Shown here: piece by piece, positions 18,669-27,116 of the stretch | Position numbering within the stretch: position 1 is the stretch's first letter | Layout of the letters: each line of letters opens with the position of its first letter | Origin: Acetatifactor sp. | GTDB taxonomy: Bacteria > Bacillota > Clostridia > Lachnospirales > Lachnospiraceae | Assembly (NCBI GenBank): GCA_016290775.1 | Contig: JAEEVF010000001.1 | Coordinates: forward strand, 828,573-892,572 | Length of the DNA: 64,000 nucleotides | Direction: 5' to 3' | Program-made: the position numbers and the translations under genes | Notes under the pieces: model-generated | The model's input: only the letters and a program-made list of their open reading frames with translations | The model's database searches: none | What the model was told of the DNA's origin: nothing

Positions 18669-20261
18669 TTATTTGCTCAAATCCTTTTTTACGTAAATCC
18701 CTATCTTGCTCTCATAATTTCCATACGACAACTGGTTTTTCCAAATCCCGACCCAAATTGGTGATAATTCGTGCCCCAAAACATACTCGGGCGCTTCCTC
18801 CTCAAAAGGCACTCCTCGGAAAGTCATCTTACCGATCGTAAAATCAGGATATCCGATTTGAGCGATTCTGGAAAGCGCATTGTCAACATCCTCATCATCT
18901 GCCGTCAGGTGGATCACAAATGCGCGATCTTCTTGCCCCATGTTCAGATTGAGGCATGGCGTATGGTCTAGATATGGCAAAACACCAATAATGATCCACA
19001 TGTCGTTGATGTCATCGTTCTCCCACCTCGCCATCATGGATGCATCCTCTAAATCATTATCTTTTATAAATTGAGCCGCTTCACGCCCCCAAAAATACGG
19101 AAGACGAATGTCATGCCAGGATGCAACTACTGTCCATACAATTGGCATACACAAAACATACGCTACTACTAGTTTAACACATATTGGAAGAATTTTCTTC
19201 ATTTCTTCAGAACATTTTAAATCACTCATTTGGGGCACAAAAATACGCTCTTCTCTTTCTCCGCCCCACGATATCCATGCCCAGTACAAAAAGAGCCCGT
19301 ACATGATGCCGATATGATGTGCATACAAATAAACAATTCCTGCAAAGAGTGAAAAAGTCACATACGGCAATAGAAAATACTTCAGGTCATGCTTTTTCGA
19401 CAAGCAGATCATGATCACAAGCATAATCAAGCCAACAATACATCCCAAAACCAAGTTTGACGTCACTAGAGTAATATTCTGCAGATACCCGCCTTCCATG
19501 AATATATTCATAAAAAGGCAGTCAGGAAGCATTGCGAAAACGGCATATAGCAATCGAACAAACACGGAGTTCTGTACCTCAATGGACACTCCCGAGGTTG
19601 TCGGATATGGCATGATCTGCACCATGATAAGCATCGTGCATAAAAGTAATGCCATAAGTGTTAGAACTCGCAGATCCTTCCCAAAGTCCTTACTAAAAAT
19701 CTTCCAATGCTTTTCTTGGCAAATATCAAATAGCCATGCTGCCGAAATGCCCCCTGCCACAAGAATGCCATAGGCACCAAGTAAGCAAAGGAACAACATC
19801 GTAAGGACAAAACGAACCGGGTGCTCATCTTTCTTGCGAAACTGCAAGGCAATCAATATGATCGCAAGCACCATATACCCATATGGCCTGCAAATAACTC
19901 CATATTGATAGAACAGAAAATAATGAAACGGCAACAGACATCTGATCACTCTCGGAAACGGAGAATAAAACAGGATCAAATATCCGGAAAGAATCGGTGC
20001 GATCAACGAGATCACATTCAAACTGATTTCATATGGCAATCCGAGTTTGGCGGGAATACAAAGGATCAGATGCCATAACGCCGGATGCCCCTCATAATGC
20101 GGGATCAAAAACAATATGTCACGAAGGCTAGCGCATCTTGCGATCTGCCATGCCTGTGCTTCATCAAACCAAGGCTCATGAAAAATGCTGACAATGATCA
20201 GTGAAATGATCAACATGGCAAAAACAAACAACTCAACTTTTTTATCTTTGAATCTATTCAT
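18669..20261 (-). CDS. GT-C type membrane glycosyltransferase, paralogue 1
   Basis: This 530-residue protein has about ten membrane segments. The first extracytoplasmic loop carries FHEPWFDEAQAWQIARCAS and then PHYEGHPALWH. The acidic DE pair right after the first helix is the position of the catalytic acid in ArnT/PMT-like GT-C enzymes, which take sugar from polyprenyl-phosphate donors. The C-terminal 120 residues are soluble. The ATG at 20259-20261 follows GAAGAG at good spacing. It lies 25 bases after a clear paralogue (20287-22008), and a third copy is at 23733-25421. Donor and acceptor are unknown. Confidence 0.78.
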   Translation of the reverse strand: MNRFKDKKVELFVFAMLIISLIIVSIFHEPWFDEAQAWQIARCASLRDILFLIPHYEGHPALWHLILCIPAKLGLPYEISLNVISLIAPILSGYLILFYSPFPRVIRCLLPFHYFLFYQYGVICRPYGYMVLAIILIALQFRKKDEHPVRFVLTMLFLCLLGAYGILVAGGISAAWLFDICQEKHWKIFSKDFGKDLRVLTLMALLLCTMLIMVQIMPYPTTSGVSIEVQNSVFVRLLYAVFAMLPDCLFMNIFMEGGYLQNITLVTSNLVLGCIVGLIMLVIMICLSKKHDLKYFLLPYVTFSLFAGIVYLYAHHIGIMYGLFLYWAWISWGGEREERIFVPQMSDLKCSEEMKKILPICVKLVVAYVLCMPIVWTVVASWHDIRLPYFWGREAAQFIKDNDLEDASMMARWENDDINDMWIIIGVLPYLDHTPCLNLNMGQEDRAFVIHLTADDEDVDNALSRIAQIGYPDFTIGKMTFRGVPFEEEAPEYVLGHELSPIWVGIWKNQLSYGNYESKIGIYVKKDLSK

Positions 20262-20286
20262 CACAACTCTTCTTTCTACCAAAGGG

Positions 20287-22008
20287 TTAATTCTCTATAG
20301 GCTTTATCCCGTATTGTTCCGCAAGGTCTGCTCGCATGTAAATGTACCTGGTCTTAAAGGAATCGCCAAAAGTGCGAAGCATTTTCCAAACGCTGATATA
20401 TCGTGGCGATATCTTGTATACGGGAACATAATCCTTCCTGGAGACCTCATCTCCATAAATCCTGTCTAGGTCTATCAGTCCTACTACCAAGTCCGGAGGG
20501 CCTTGTTCTTTCAACTGTCTGAACACTTCCCTGCTCTCTTCTGCGCTTGCAAATTGATGCCTTGCATATGCCATGTCATCTCTTCCGCCGTTCAGATTGA
20601 TGCAGAAATTATGCTCAAAGTATGGCATCACCGCTACAGGATCAATGGAAACATCAAGTCCATACGCATTGACCTTTTCAAAAAACTCTTCGTCGGACCA
20701 TTCAGGCTCCGTAACCTCACCCCATTCCACAAGAAAAGTAGCATTTTCCAAATGATTCTCTTTAATAAATTTAGCGATCCCTCTCGCATTGAAATAATCA
20801 AAGCGAATGTCATTCATGGACGCAACAGCAGTCCAAAGGATTGGGATAACTAACGGGATCATGCAAAGAAACACAGCCAACTTTTTAAGCGCGTCCGCAT
20901 CCTTTTCCGATAGGGTCAGTTTGCCTGTAACTTGCTTTAGCGAGAACCCTCGATCTTCATCCTCAAAAGCAATCCAGAACCAAAAGACTACAAATGCGAT
21001 GATCACACCCAAATGATGTGCCGAGAAATAAACGACGCCTGTAAAAAGCGAATATAAAACATATGGGACATAGAAGAAGCTTCGATTTTTCTTCGTCCCC
21101 CAAAGCCATACAATGATCAGGAAAAGAATACCTATCAGAAGCGCAGCATAAAACTGACCCGAATTAAGAGAAGAAAAGCGTGGCATTCCCTCGCATGAAA
21201 GAATGTTTAACAGTGTTGCGTCAGGCAACATCGCAAAGAACGAATACAACATACAAAGCCAAGTTGGATTTGCCTGTTCAATGGAGAACGCAAAGGTATC
21301 TGGCCTTGGCATGATCTGAGCAAGCAAAACGACTGCAAATGCTAATAATGTCAGCAACGAAAAGACTCTTCTATCCTTCCAGAATGCGATACTATTCATC
21401 TTCCATTGTTTCTCAACGCAGATTTCAAGAGTCCATGCGACAGCCACGCCACCTGCGATCACGATCCCGTATCCGCTCAGTGCGCAAAGAAATGCCATGG
21501 AAAGCATAAAACGCCAAGGATGCTCTTTCCTTCCCTTGAAAGTCAATGCCATAAGCATAAGTGCAAGCGTGATGTAACCATAAGGTCTTGAAACAACGCC
21601 ATTTTGGTAAAAGATGAAATAATGGAAAGGCAGCAAACACTTTACCACCTTCGGAAATGCGGAACGAAAAAGAATTAACCACCCGGAAATGCCTATTGCC
21701 AAGGCAGAGAAAAAATGTAAAGTCAGTTCATAGGGAAAACCAAGTTTTGCCGGTATGAATAGCATTAAATGCCACAAAGCAGGATGCCCCTCGTAATGAG
21801 GAATCTCAAATAGAATCTCTTTGAGGCTTGCACATCTTGCAATCTGCCATGCTTGCGCTTCGTCAAACCAAGGTTCGTGAAACAGATTCACTATGATAAG
21901 CGAAATCATAAAAAACGCAAACACAATAGATTCAGTCAAGCCGTGGCTTGACTGAATCCCCTTTGTTCCAATCTTCTTTTCTTGAAGTACTTTCGTGTTA
22001 TCCTTCAT
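20287..22008 (-). CDS. GT-C type membrane glycosyltransferase, paralogue 2
   Basis: A 573-residue paralogue of the neighbouring gene, with the same FHEPWFDEAQAWQIARCAS loop after the first helix, HYEGHPALWH, and a soluble C-terminal region containing YFEHNFCINLNGG. It differs by a longer hydrophilic N-terminus (about 25 residues) and a longer C-terminal domain. AGGTGG precedes the ATG. It lies 32 bases downstream of the FAD oxidoreductase, so the two are probably co-transcribed. A role in transferring a sugar from a polyprenyl carrier to a surface polymer is inferred from the fold. Confidence 0.78.
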   Translation of the reverse strand: MKDNTKVLQEKKIGTKGIQSSHGLTESIVFAFFMISLIIVNLFHEPWFDEAQAWQIARCASLKEILFEIPHYEGHPALWHLMLFIPAKLGFPYELTLHFFSALAIGISGWLILFRSAFPKVVKCLLPFHYFIFYQNGVVSRPYGYITLALMLMALTFKGRKEHPWRFMLSMAFLCALSGYGIVIAGGVAVAWTLEICVEKQWKMNSIAFWKDRRVFSLLTLLAFAVVLLAQIMPRPDTFAFSIEQANPTWLCMLYSFFAMLPDATLLNILSCEGMPRFSSLNSGQFYAALLIGILFLIIVWLWGTKKNRSFFYVPYVLYSLFTGVVYFSAHHLGVIIAFVVFWFWIAFEDEDRGFSLKQVTGKLTLSEKDADALKKLAVFLCMIPLVIPILWTAVASMNDIRFDYFNARGIAKFIKENHLENATFLVEWGEVTEPEWSDEEFFEKVNAYGLDVSIDPVAVMPYFEHNFCINLNGGRDDMAYARHQFASAEESREVFRQLKEQGPPDLVVGLIDLDRIYGDEVSRKDYVPVYKISPRYISVWKMLRTFGDSFKTRYIYMRADLAEQYGIKPIEN

Positions 22009-22040
22009 TGAATGACCACCTGTATACAGACTACTTCTGC

Positions 22041-23639
22041 TTATTTCTTTTCTTTCTCCTCGTGATAAGACTTCTCAGTGTTCACGGCCCAGAGGTCTTC
22101 CTTCTTGCCAGTGCCTCGGATCACGTCAGCCGCAACAAATGCGGTTACCATGGAGTGGTCCATGTTGTTGTAACGGTGCTGACCATTTCTTCCGACGCAG
22201 CAAAGGTTATCAATGCCATTCAGATAAGTGATCAGTTTGTCAATGTCGGAATAGGTGTCAAAATAAGCGGGATATGCCTTCTGTACCTTTTCGCGGCAAG
22301 TCTCAAGAATCTTTGCATTGTCATCGATCACTCCGATCTTCCGAAGTTCTGCGGTTGCCATGGCAATGCAGTCCTCATCGGTCATGTTCCAGAAGTCATC
22401 GCCCTCGTCGCAGAAGTATTCCAAGCCGATCCATACGGAATGCTCAGGGTCTGCAAGCATGTACGGTGACCAGTTGTTGAAGATCTGAATGCGGCCAAGC
22501 TTTACGCTTGTGTCCTGAACGTAGATCCAGCAATCCGGAACAATGTTGCCCAAGGTTTTGATGTTGGTCTGATTCTTAAGGGCAAGGCGGTCAACCAAAA
22601 GACCAACTGTTACGAAATCGCGATAAGGAAGGCCTTCAGCGATCTTGAGCGCTTCCTCAGGAACCTTTGAATTCACTTCAGCCGAAGTTTCATCTTGGCC
22701 CTTCACGCCATTTGATGCCTTGAACGCTTCAAGCAAATCCTTCAGCGGCATGCTGGAGATCACTTCATCTGCTTCATATGAAGTGCCGTCCTCGCAGTGT
22801 ACAGTGGTGATGCGGCCGTTCTCATCCAAATCAATACCGCTCACTTTTGCTCCAAATACAACCTTTGCGCCCTTTTCCTGCGCTACGGAAAGCGCTTTCT
22901 CCCAAAGCTGGCCAGGACCATGCTTAGGATAATAAAACTCTTCGATCAGGGATGTTTCCACCTGACGATTCTTCTTCGGGATCAGCTTTCCAAACACATT
23001 TTTTACAAGAGCCCAGATGGAAAGGCCTTTCACGCGCTGAGCGCCCCAATCGGCACTGATCACGCGGGGATGACGCCCCCAAAGTTTTTCCGTATATCCT
23101 TCGAAGAACATGGAATAAAGCTTTTTGCCAAAGCGGTTAATATAAAAGTTCTCAAGAGAGGTCTCAGGAAGCTTATGAAGGCAACTTCCGAGGTAGGAAA
23201 AACCTGCCTTCATGCTGGTCAGGAACCCCATGTTGATAAAGGTCTGGGGCTTCATGCTAATGGGATAATCAAAGAATTTCCCGTTGTAGTAGATGCGGCT
23301 TACGCGATGGCGGATCAAGAACACTTCGTCCGTCTTCTCGGGGTCTGGGCCGCCCTCTACAAGTCTGGATTCTCTTCCAAGGATCAGGTCATCCTTCGAC
23401 GGTGCGCCCTGATAATCCAAGATTCCGCGCCACCATTCCATGACGCGATCATCCTTTGAGAAAAAGCGATGTCCGCCAATGTCTATGCGGTTTTGGCCAT
23501 GTCGAACCGTTCTGGAAATGCCACCCACCTTATCTGAAGCTTCCAGAATCACAATTTCATATTGATCCTGGTCCTTTAACAATTCATATGCAGCAGTAAT
23601 ACCAGCAGGGCCCGCACCGATCACGACAATTTTTTTCAT
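22041..23639 (-). CDS. FAD-dependent oxidoreductase, UDP-galactopyranose-mutase/amine-oxidase-like
   Basis: The 532-residue protein begins [20 protein letters not shown], a classic Rossmann GxGxxG, and continues with [15 protein letters not shown] and [13 protein letters not shown], the FAD-binding layout of the amine-oxidase/UDP-galactopyranose mutase group. A later [13 protein letters not shown] segment is shared with mutase-like members. It is flanked on both sides by paralogous GT-C glycosyltransferases, so it may prepare an unusual sugar donor or a lipid-linked sugar. An in-frame start 12 codons upstream is possible, but the ATG before KKIVVIGAG is more typical. The reaction cannot be stated from sequence alone. 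Confidence 0.8.
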   Translation of the reverse strand: MKKIVVIGAGPAGITAAYELLKDQDQYEIVILEASDKVGGISRTVRHGQNRIDIGGHRFFSKDDRVMEWWRGILDYQGAPSKDDLILGRESRLVEGGPDPEKTDEVFLIRHRVSRIYYNGKFFDYPISMKPQTFINMGFLTSMKAGFSYLGSCLHKLPETSLENFYINRFGKKLYSMFFEGYTEKLWGRHPRVISADWGAQRVKGLSIWALVKNVFGKLIPKKNRQVETSLIEEFYYPKHGPGQLWEKALSVAQEKGAKVVFGAKVSGIDLDENGRITTVHCEDGTSYEADEVISSMPLKDLLEAFKASNGVKGQDETSAEVNSKVPEEALKIAEGLPYRDFVTVGLLVDRLALKNQTNIKTLGNIVPDCWIYVQDTSVKLGRIQIFNNWSPYMLADPEHSVWIGLEYFCDEGDDFWNMTDEDCIAMATAELRKIGVIDDNAKILETCREKVQKAYPAYFDTYSDIDKLITYLNGIDNLCCVGRNGQHRYNNMDHSMVTAFVAADVIRGTGKKEDLWAVNTEKSYHEEKEKK

Positions 23640-23732
23640 TCGTTTTTCCTCTCTTTCATCGCGGATCAAATCCACATTATTATCAAAAACCTTGAATAGT
23701 CATAATATATTTATCGGCATATCGACAGGGGT

Positions 23733-25421
23733 TTAGTAGGTGTTCACGGGACTTAATCCGTACTTTTCGATCAAATCCTTGTGAACATAGATATATCCCT
23801 TAGATATAATGTTGTATTGTGACGGAAATGCTTTCCAAATGTTTGGATAAGGCGGGTATTCATAAACAGCCACGTAATCCGATGATTTCACGTCATCCCC
23901 AAACAAAAGCTTTAAGTTCGTCTCATGGATGATCACGTCGGGCAGGCCCATTTCCTTCCAGGCTGCCATTACGCGCTCATTCTCCTCTCGACTCGGCACG
24001 CGGTGTAGCACATAGGCTGCTTCGTCCGTTCCCATACCAAGGTTCATGCAGAAGTTGTGGTCAAAATACGGAATCACCGCCACGGGACGCGCCACGATCT
24101 CGGTATTGACATAATCCATGGCATCATAGTCCGTCTCACGAACTTCATAAGGAACAGTGATGTCATATTCCGCCATGACCTTAAGTTCATAAAGACCGGT
24201 CTCTTTCAGGAACTTCGCCATGTCCCTGCCGTAATAATACTGTGTCGTTACGTCAAGGAAGGACGCTCCGATCGTCCAGTATAACGGCATGATCAGAACA
24301 AGCGCAAGTCCAAACTTTCCAACCATTCCGAGGGTTTTCTGGTCTTGTTCTTTGATCTTCAGCTTCTCTTTCCATGCTTTCCAGGTCTCACACTTGTCTT
24401 CGTCTTCCAGTGCGATCCAAAGCCAAAAGATCGTAAAAGCAAGAAGCATGCCCATGTGGTGGGCACAGAAATATACCACAGCCGCGAAAACAGCGAACAG
24501 AACATATGGAATCAAGTAATAATGGCGGTTTTTCTTGTTGGAAATACCGAGGATCACGGCAAGGTAGATCAATCCAAGTACGATGCCTACAAGAAGGATC
24601 GCGAAAGATATGCTCGCGCGGCTAAGGTATGCCGCGCCCTCAAGCACCGTAAGTACCGTGCTGTCAGGAAGCATCACAAAGAAAGTATAGAGAAGTCTTG
24701 TGATGATACTGTTCGATGCCGCTCCGCCAGAAGTTGCATAGGTGTCGGACCTCGGCATGATCTGCAGGATGATCAAAACAGCTACGACAAGGAGGCACGC
24801 CAAGCCCAAGATGCGCTTGTCTTTCCAGAATTTTGCGCTGTAGAGATCCCACTCTTTTTCTCTGCAGATGTCCCAAAGCCACGCGATGCAGATACCGCCG
24901 GCAAGAACAATGCCATAGCCACTGAAGGCACAAAGGAACGCCATCGGAAGGATGAATCTCCAAGGCTTTTCGTTTCGTGTCTTAAACGCCATTGCCATGA
25001 GGAGCAGGCAGAGCACGCTCAGGCCGTAAGGTCTGGAGATAATGCCGTATTGGTAAAAGAAGAAATAATGGAATGGAAGGCTGTAACGAACCAGCTTCGG
25101 AAACGGAGACTTGAATAAAAACAACCAGCCGTAGATCAGCGCAGCAAGGATCGCTACGGATTTTAACCCTATTTCGTAAGGCACGCCAAGCTTTGCGGGA
25201 ATGGCCAGGATCAAATACCAAAGGGACGGATGACCCTCGTAATGCGGAATGTAGAACAACAGGTCATGAATGCTTGCGCCGCGGGCCATCTGCCAGGCCT
25301 CAGCCTCGTCGTACCAAGGTTCGTGGAAGCATGCGATCACGATTAGAAGCACGGCATATGCCGCAAAAATCAGCCATTCAATGAATTTGGATTGTTTGTT
25401 TGATTTCATGTTCTCTTCCAT
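23733..25421 (-). CDS. GT-C type membrane glycosyltransferase, paralogue 3
   Basis: A 562-residue third copy of the same family, with FHEPWYDEAEAWQMARGAS in the first loop, then HYEGHPSLWY and the soluble-domain segment YFDHNFCMNLGMG. It is the first gene of the four-gene glycan block reading right to left. The ATG at 25419-25421 has a GGAAAGAG site. Its differences in the first loop (Tyr for Phe, Glu for Gln, Gly for Cys) suggest divergence after duplication and possibly a different donor. Membrane topology and the catalytic acid are as in the other two. Confidence 0.78.
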   Translation of the reverse strand: MEENMKSNKQSKFIEWLIFAAYAVLLIVIACFHEPWYDEAEAWQMARGASIHDLLFYIPHYEGHPSLWYLILAIPAKLGVPYEIGLKSVAILAALIYGWLFLFKSPFPKLVRYSLPFHYFFFYQYGIISRPYGLSVLCLLLMAMAFKTRNEKPWRFILPMAFLCAFSGYGIVLAGGICIAWLWDICREKEWDLYSAKFWKDKRILGLACLLVVAVLIILQIMPRSDTYATSGGAASNSIITRLLYTFFVMLPDSTVLTVLEGAAYLSRASISFAILLVGIVLGLIYLAVILGISNKKNRHYYLIPYVLFAVFAAVVYFCAHHMGMLLAFTIFWLWIALEDEDKCETWKAWKEKLKIKEQDQKTLGMVGKFGLALVLIMPLYWTIGASFLDVTTQYYYGRDMAKFLKETGLYELKVMAEYDITVPYEVRETDYDAMDYVNTEIVARPVAVIPYFDHNFCMNLGMGTDEAAYVLHRVPSREENERVMAAWKEMGLPDVIIHETNLKLLFGDDVKSSDYVAVYEYPPYPNIWKAFPSQYNIISKGYIYVHKDLIEKYGLSPVNTY

Positions 25422-25626
25422 GATCCACTCTCTTTCCTTCCACGGCTCTTCCTTCAGTCATCAGATCGAAATCTTCATTCCTTTATGAACTTCTCCGAAA
25501 AAAGCCTATAATTATATATCGTCAAAAACCGTCAATTATTCAATCTTCTTGCGTTAAGGCATCTTTTCAAAAGCGCTTTCGGAGCGATTTTCTTAATTAT
25601 CATTCCGCGCCGCAATTTGCTTCTTT
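25422..25626 (-). promoter_or_regulatory. Intergenic region before the glycan block
   Basis: This 205-base gap between walJ and the glycosyltransferase block holds an AT-rich stretch on the minus strand with two TTGACG copies followed by ATATATAATTATAG (about 25511-25540), which is promoter-like, though the spacing is ambiguous. A short CGCT/AGCG hairpin with a U-run (about 25577-25596) may end the walJ transcript. Confidence 0.4.
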
Positions 25627-26427
25627 TTAAGCTATTTCTACTACCCTCGAAACTTCATCCCTTTTGGCCACGCTGAGTCTGAAATCTCCCGCCTGATAAG
25701 GGTTGTCGCCAAGATTGATCTCGAGGCGTACGGCTTCATAGGCCAACTCCGGCAGGTTGTTTTCCTTGCTGAGGTGTCCCAAAATGATCTCCTGCAAGTT
25801 GTCATGAAGGACTCTGCATAGAAGCTTTCCGGAATTCTCATTCGAAAGGTGGCCGCGGTCACCCAGAATTCTTTGTTTGAGATAATACGGGTACGGCCCA
25901 ACCTGCAGCATGTTCACGTCGTGATTTGCCTCGATAAGCAGCGCATCCATGCCACGAAGGCAGTCGACCGTATAGTCATTGTAAATGCCAAGGTCCGTAC
26001 AGATACCGACCTTCTTGGAACCGTAGGAAATGCGAAATCCGACGGGCTGTGCGGCGTCGTGAGAGATTTTCATGGGATTGACGGTGAGGTCCTTGATCGT
26101 GAACTTCTCGTCTTCCCTGATCTCATAAAACAGGTCCGGTGCGATGTCACCGGTCTGCTTCATCTTCTGAATGGCCTTGATCGTGCCCTTCGTTGCGTAA
26201 ATCGGGATGTCATATTTCCTCGCCAAAACGCCAAGTCCCGCGATGTGGTCTGCGTGCTCGTGTGTGATAAGTATCCCGTCCACGTCGCGTCCGGACAGGC
26301 CAAGCGAATTCAAGCCGCATTCTGCCTTCTTCCCGCTGATGCCGACATCCACCAGTAAATGTGTGCACTCCGATCCCACGTAAGTGCAATTTCCGCTGCT
26401 TCCGCTAGCGATGCTACAAAGTCTCAT
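25627..26427 (-). CDS. walJ: WalJ/YycJ-like metallo-beta-lactamase-fold hydrolase
   Basis: The 266-residue protein starts MRLCSIASGSSGNCTYV, the hallmark of the YycJ/WalJ group, with the metal-binding HEHADH at residues 56-61 and further ligands in KISHDAAQPVGF and EANHD. Family members are thought to be 5'-3' exonucleases acting in DNA repair and are linked with the WalRK regulon in Bacillus, though walRK is not next to it here. It lies 17 bases downstream of coaE, forming a coaE-walJ unit behind polA. Confidence 0.88.
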   Translation of the reverse strand: MRLCSIASGSSGNCTYVGSECTHLLVDVGISGKKAECGLNSLGLSGRDVDGILITHEHADHIAGLGVLARKYDIPIYATKGTIKAIQKMKQTGDIAPDLFYEIREDEKFTIKDLTVNPMKISHDAAQPVGFRISYGSKKVGICTDLGIYNDYTVDCLRGMDALLIEANHDVNMLQVGPYPYYLKQRILGDRGHLSNENSGKLLCRVLHDNLQEIILGHLSKENNLPELAYEAVRLEINLGDNPYQAGDFRLSVAKRDEVSRVVEIA

Positions 26428-26444
26428 GATTCCTATTTCCTAAC

Positions 26445-27044
26445 TTAAAATTTTATTTTAGCGAGCCTTCGATCGATCTGCCTGTACGCTTTCTCAAGCT
26501 CGCCGCTGTTGTCGATCACGAAGTCGCTCCCTGCGCGAAATTCCTTTTCGGTCAGCTGCGCGGCCATGATCTGCCGCACCTTTTCCTCGCTATAGCCGCG
26601 GTCCTTCATCAGTCTTTCTTTGCGGACTGATTTCTTCGCATAGATATACCACATCTCGTCCACAAGCTCTTTATAACCGCACTCGATAAGAAGCGCCGCC
26701 TCCACAAAGAAAAGCTTCACCGTGCCCTTTTTGCGGGCTTTTTCCAGCTTTTTTAGGAGATACTCTTTTACTGCAGGATGCACGATGGCGTTGATCTTCA
26801 AAAGGAGCGTTTCGTCCGCAAAGATCTTGTCCGCCATGCGCTTCTTGTCAATGTCGCCGTCCTCATTCAGAACGTCTTTCCCGAGAATTTGAACTAACTT
26901 TCGGAAGCACGCCGTGCCAGGCTTTTTCACCTCATGGGCGACTTCATCTGCAAGATAAATCTCGCAGGGATAATGCTCTCGTATATATGTCAGAATGGCG
27001 GATTTTCCGGCGCCCACGCCGCCCGTGATACCGATGAATTTCAT
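26445..27044 (-). CDS. coaE: Dephospho-CoA kinase
   Basis: CoaE phosphorylates the ribose 3'-hydroxyl of dephospho-CoA, the last step of coenzyme A synthesis. The 199 residues match the family. The P-loop GGVGAGKS is at residues 8-15, LADEVAHE carries the conserved Asp, and the lid region QMAAQ-type segment follows. A longer in-frame start seven codons upstream is rejected because MKFIGITGG is the conserved start and AGGTG precedes it. The polA-coaE order is common in Firmicutes. Confidence 0.96.
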   Translation of the reverse strand: MKFIGITGGVGAGKSAILTYIREHYPCEIYLADEVAHEVKKPGTACFRKLVQILGKDVLNEDGDIDKKRMADKIFADETLLLKINAIVHPAVKEYLLKKLEKARKKGTVKLFFVEAALLIECGYKELVDEMWYIYAKKSVRKERLMKDRGYSEEKVRQIMAAQLTEKEFRAGSDFVIDNSGELEKAYRQIDRRLAKIKF

Positions 27045-27116
27045 TTGACACCTCTTTGCTCTCACACAACATGTCCGTTTTCCAAATTTTTGCGGCGACT
27101 CATGATTCTAACTGCA

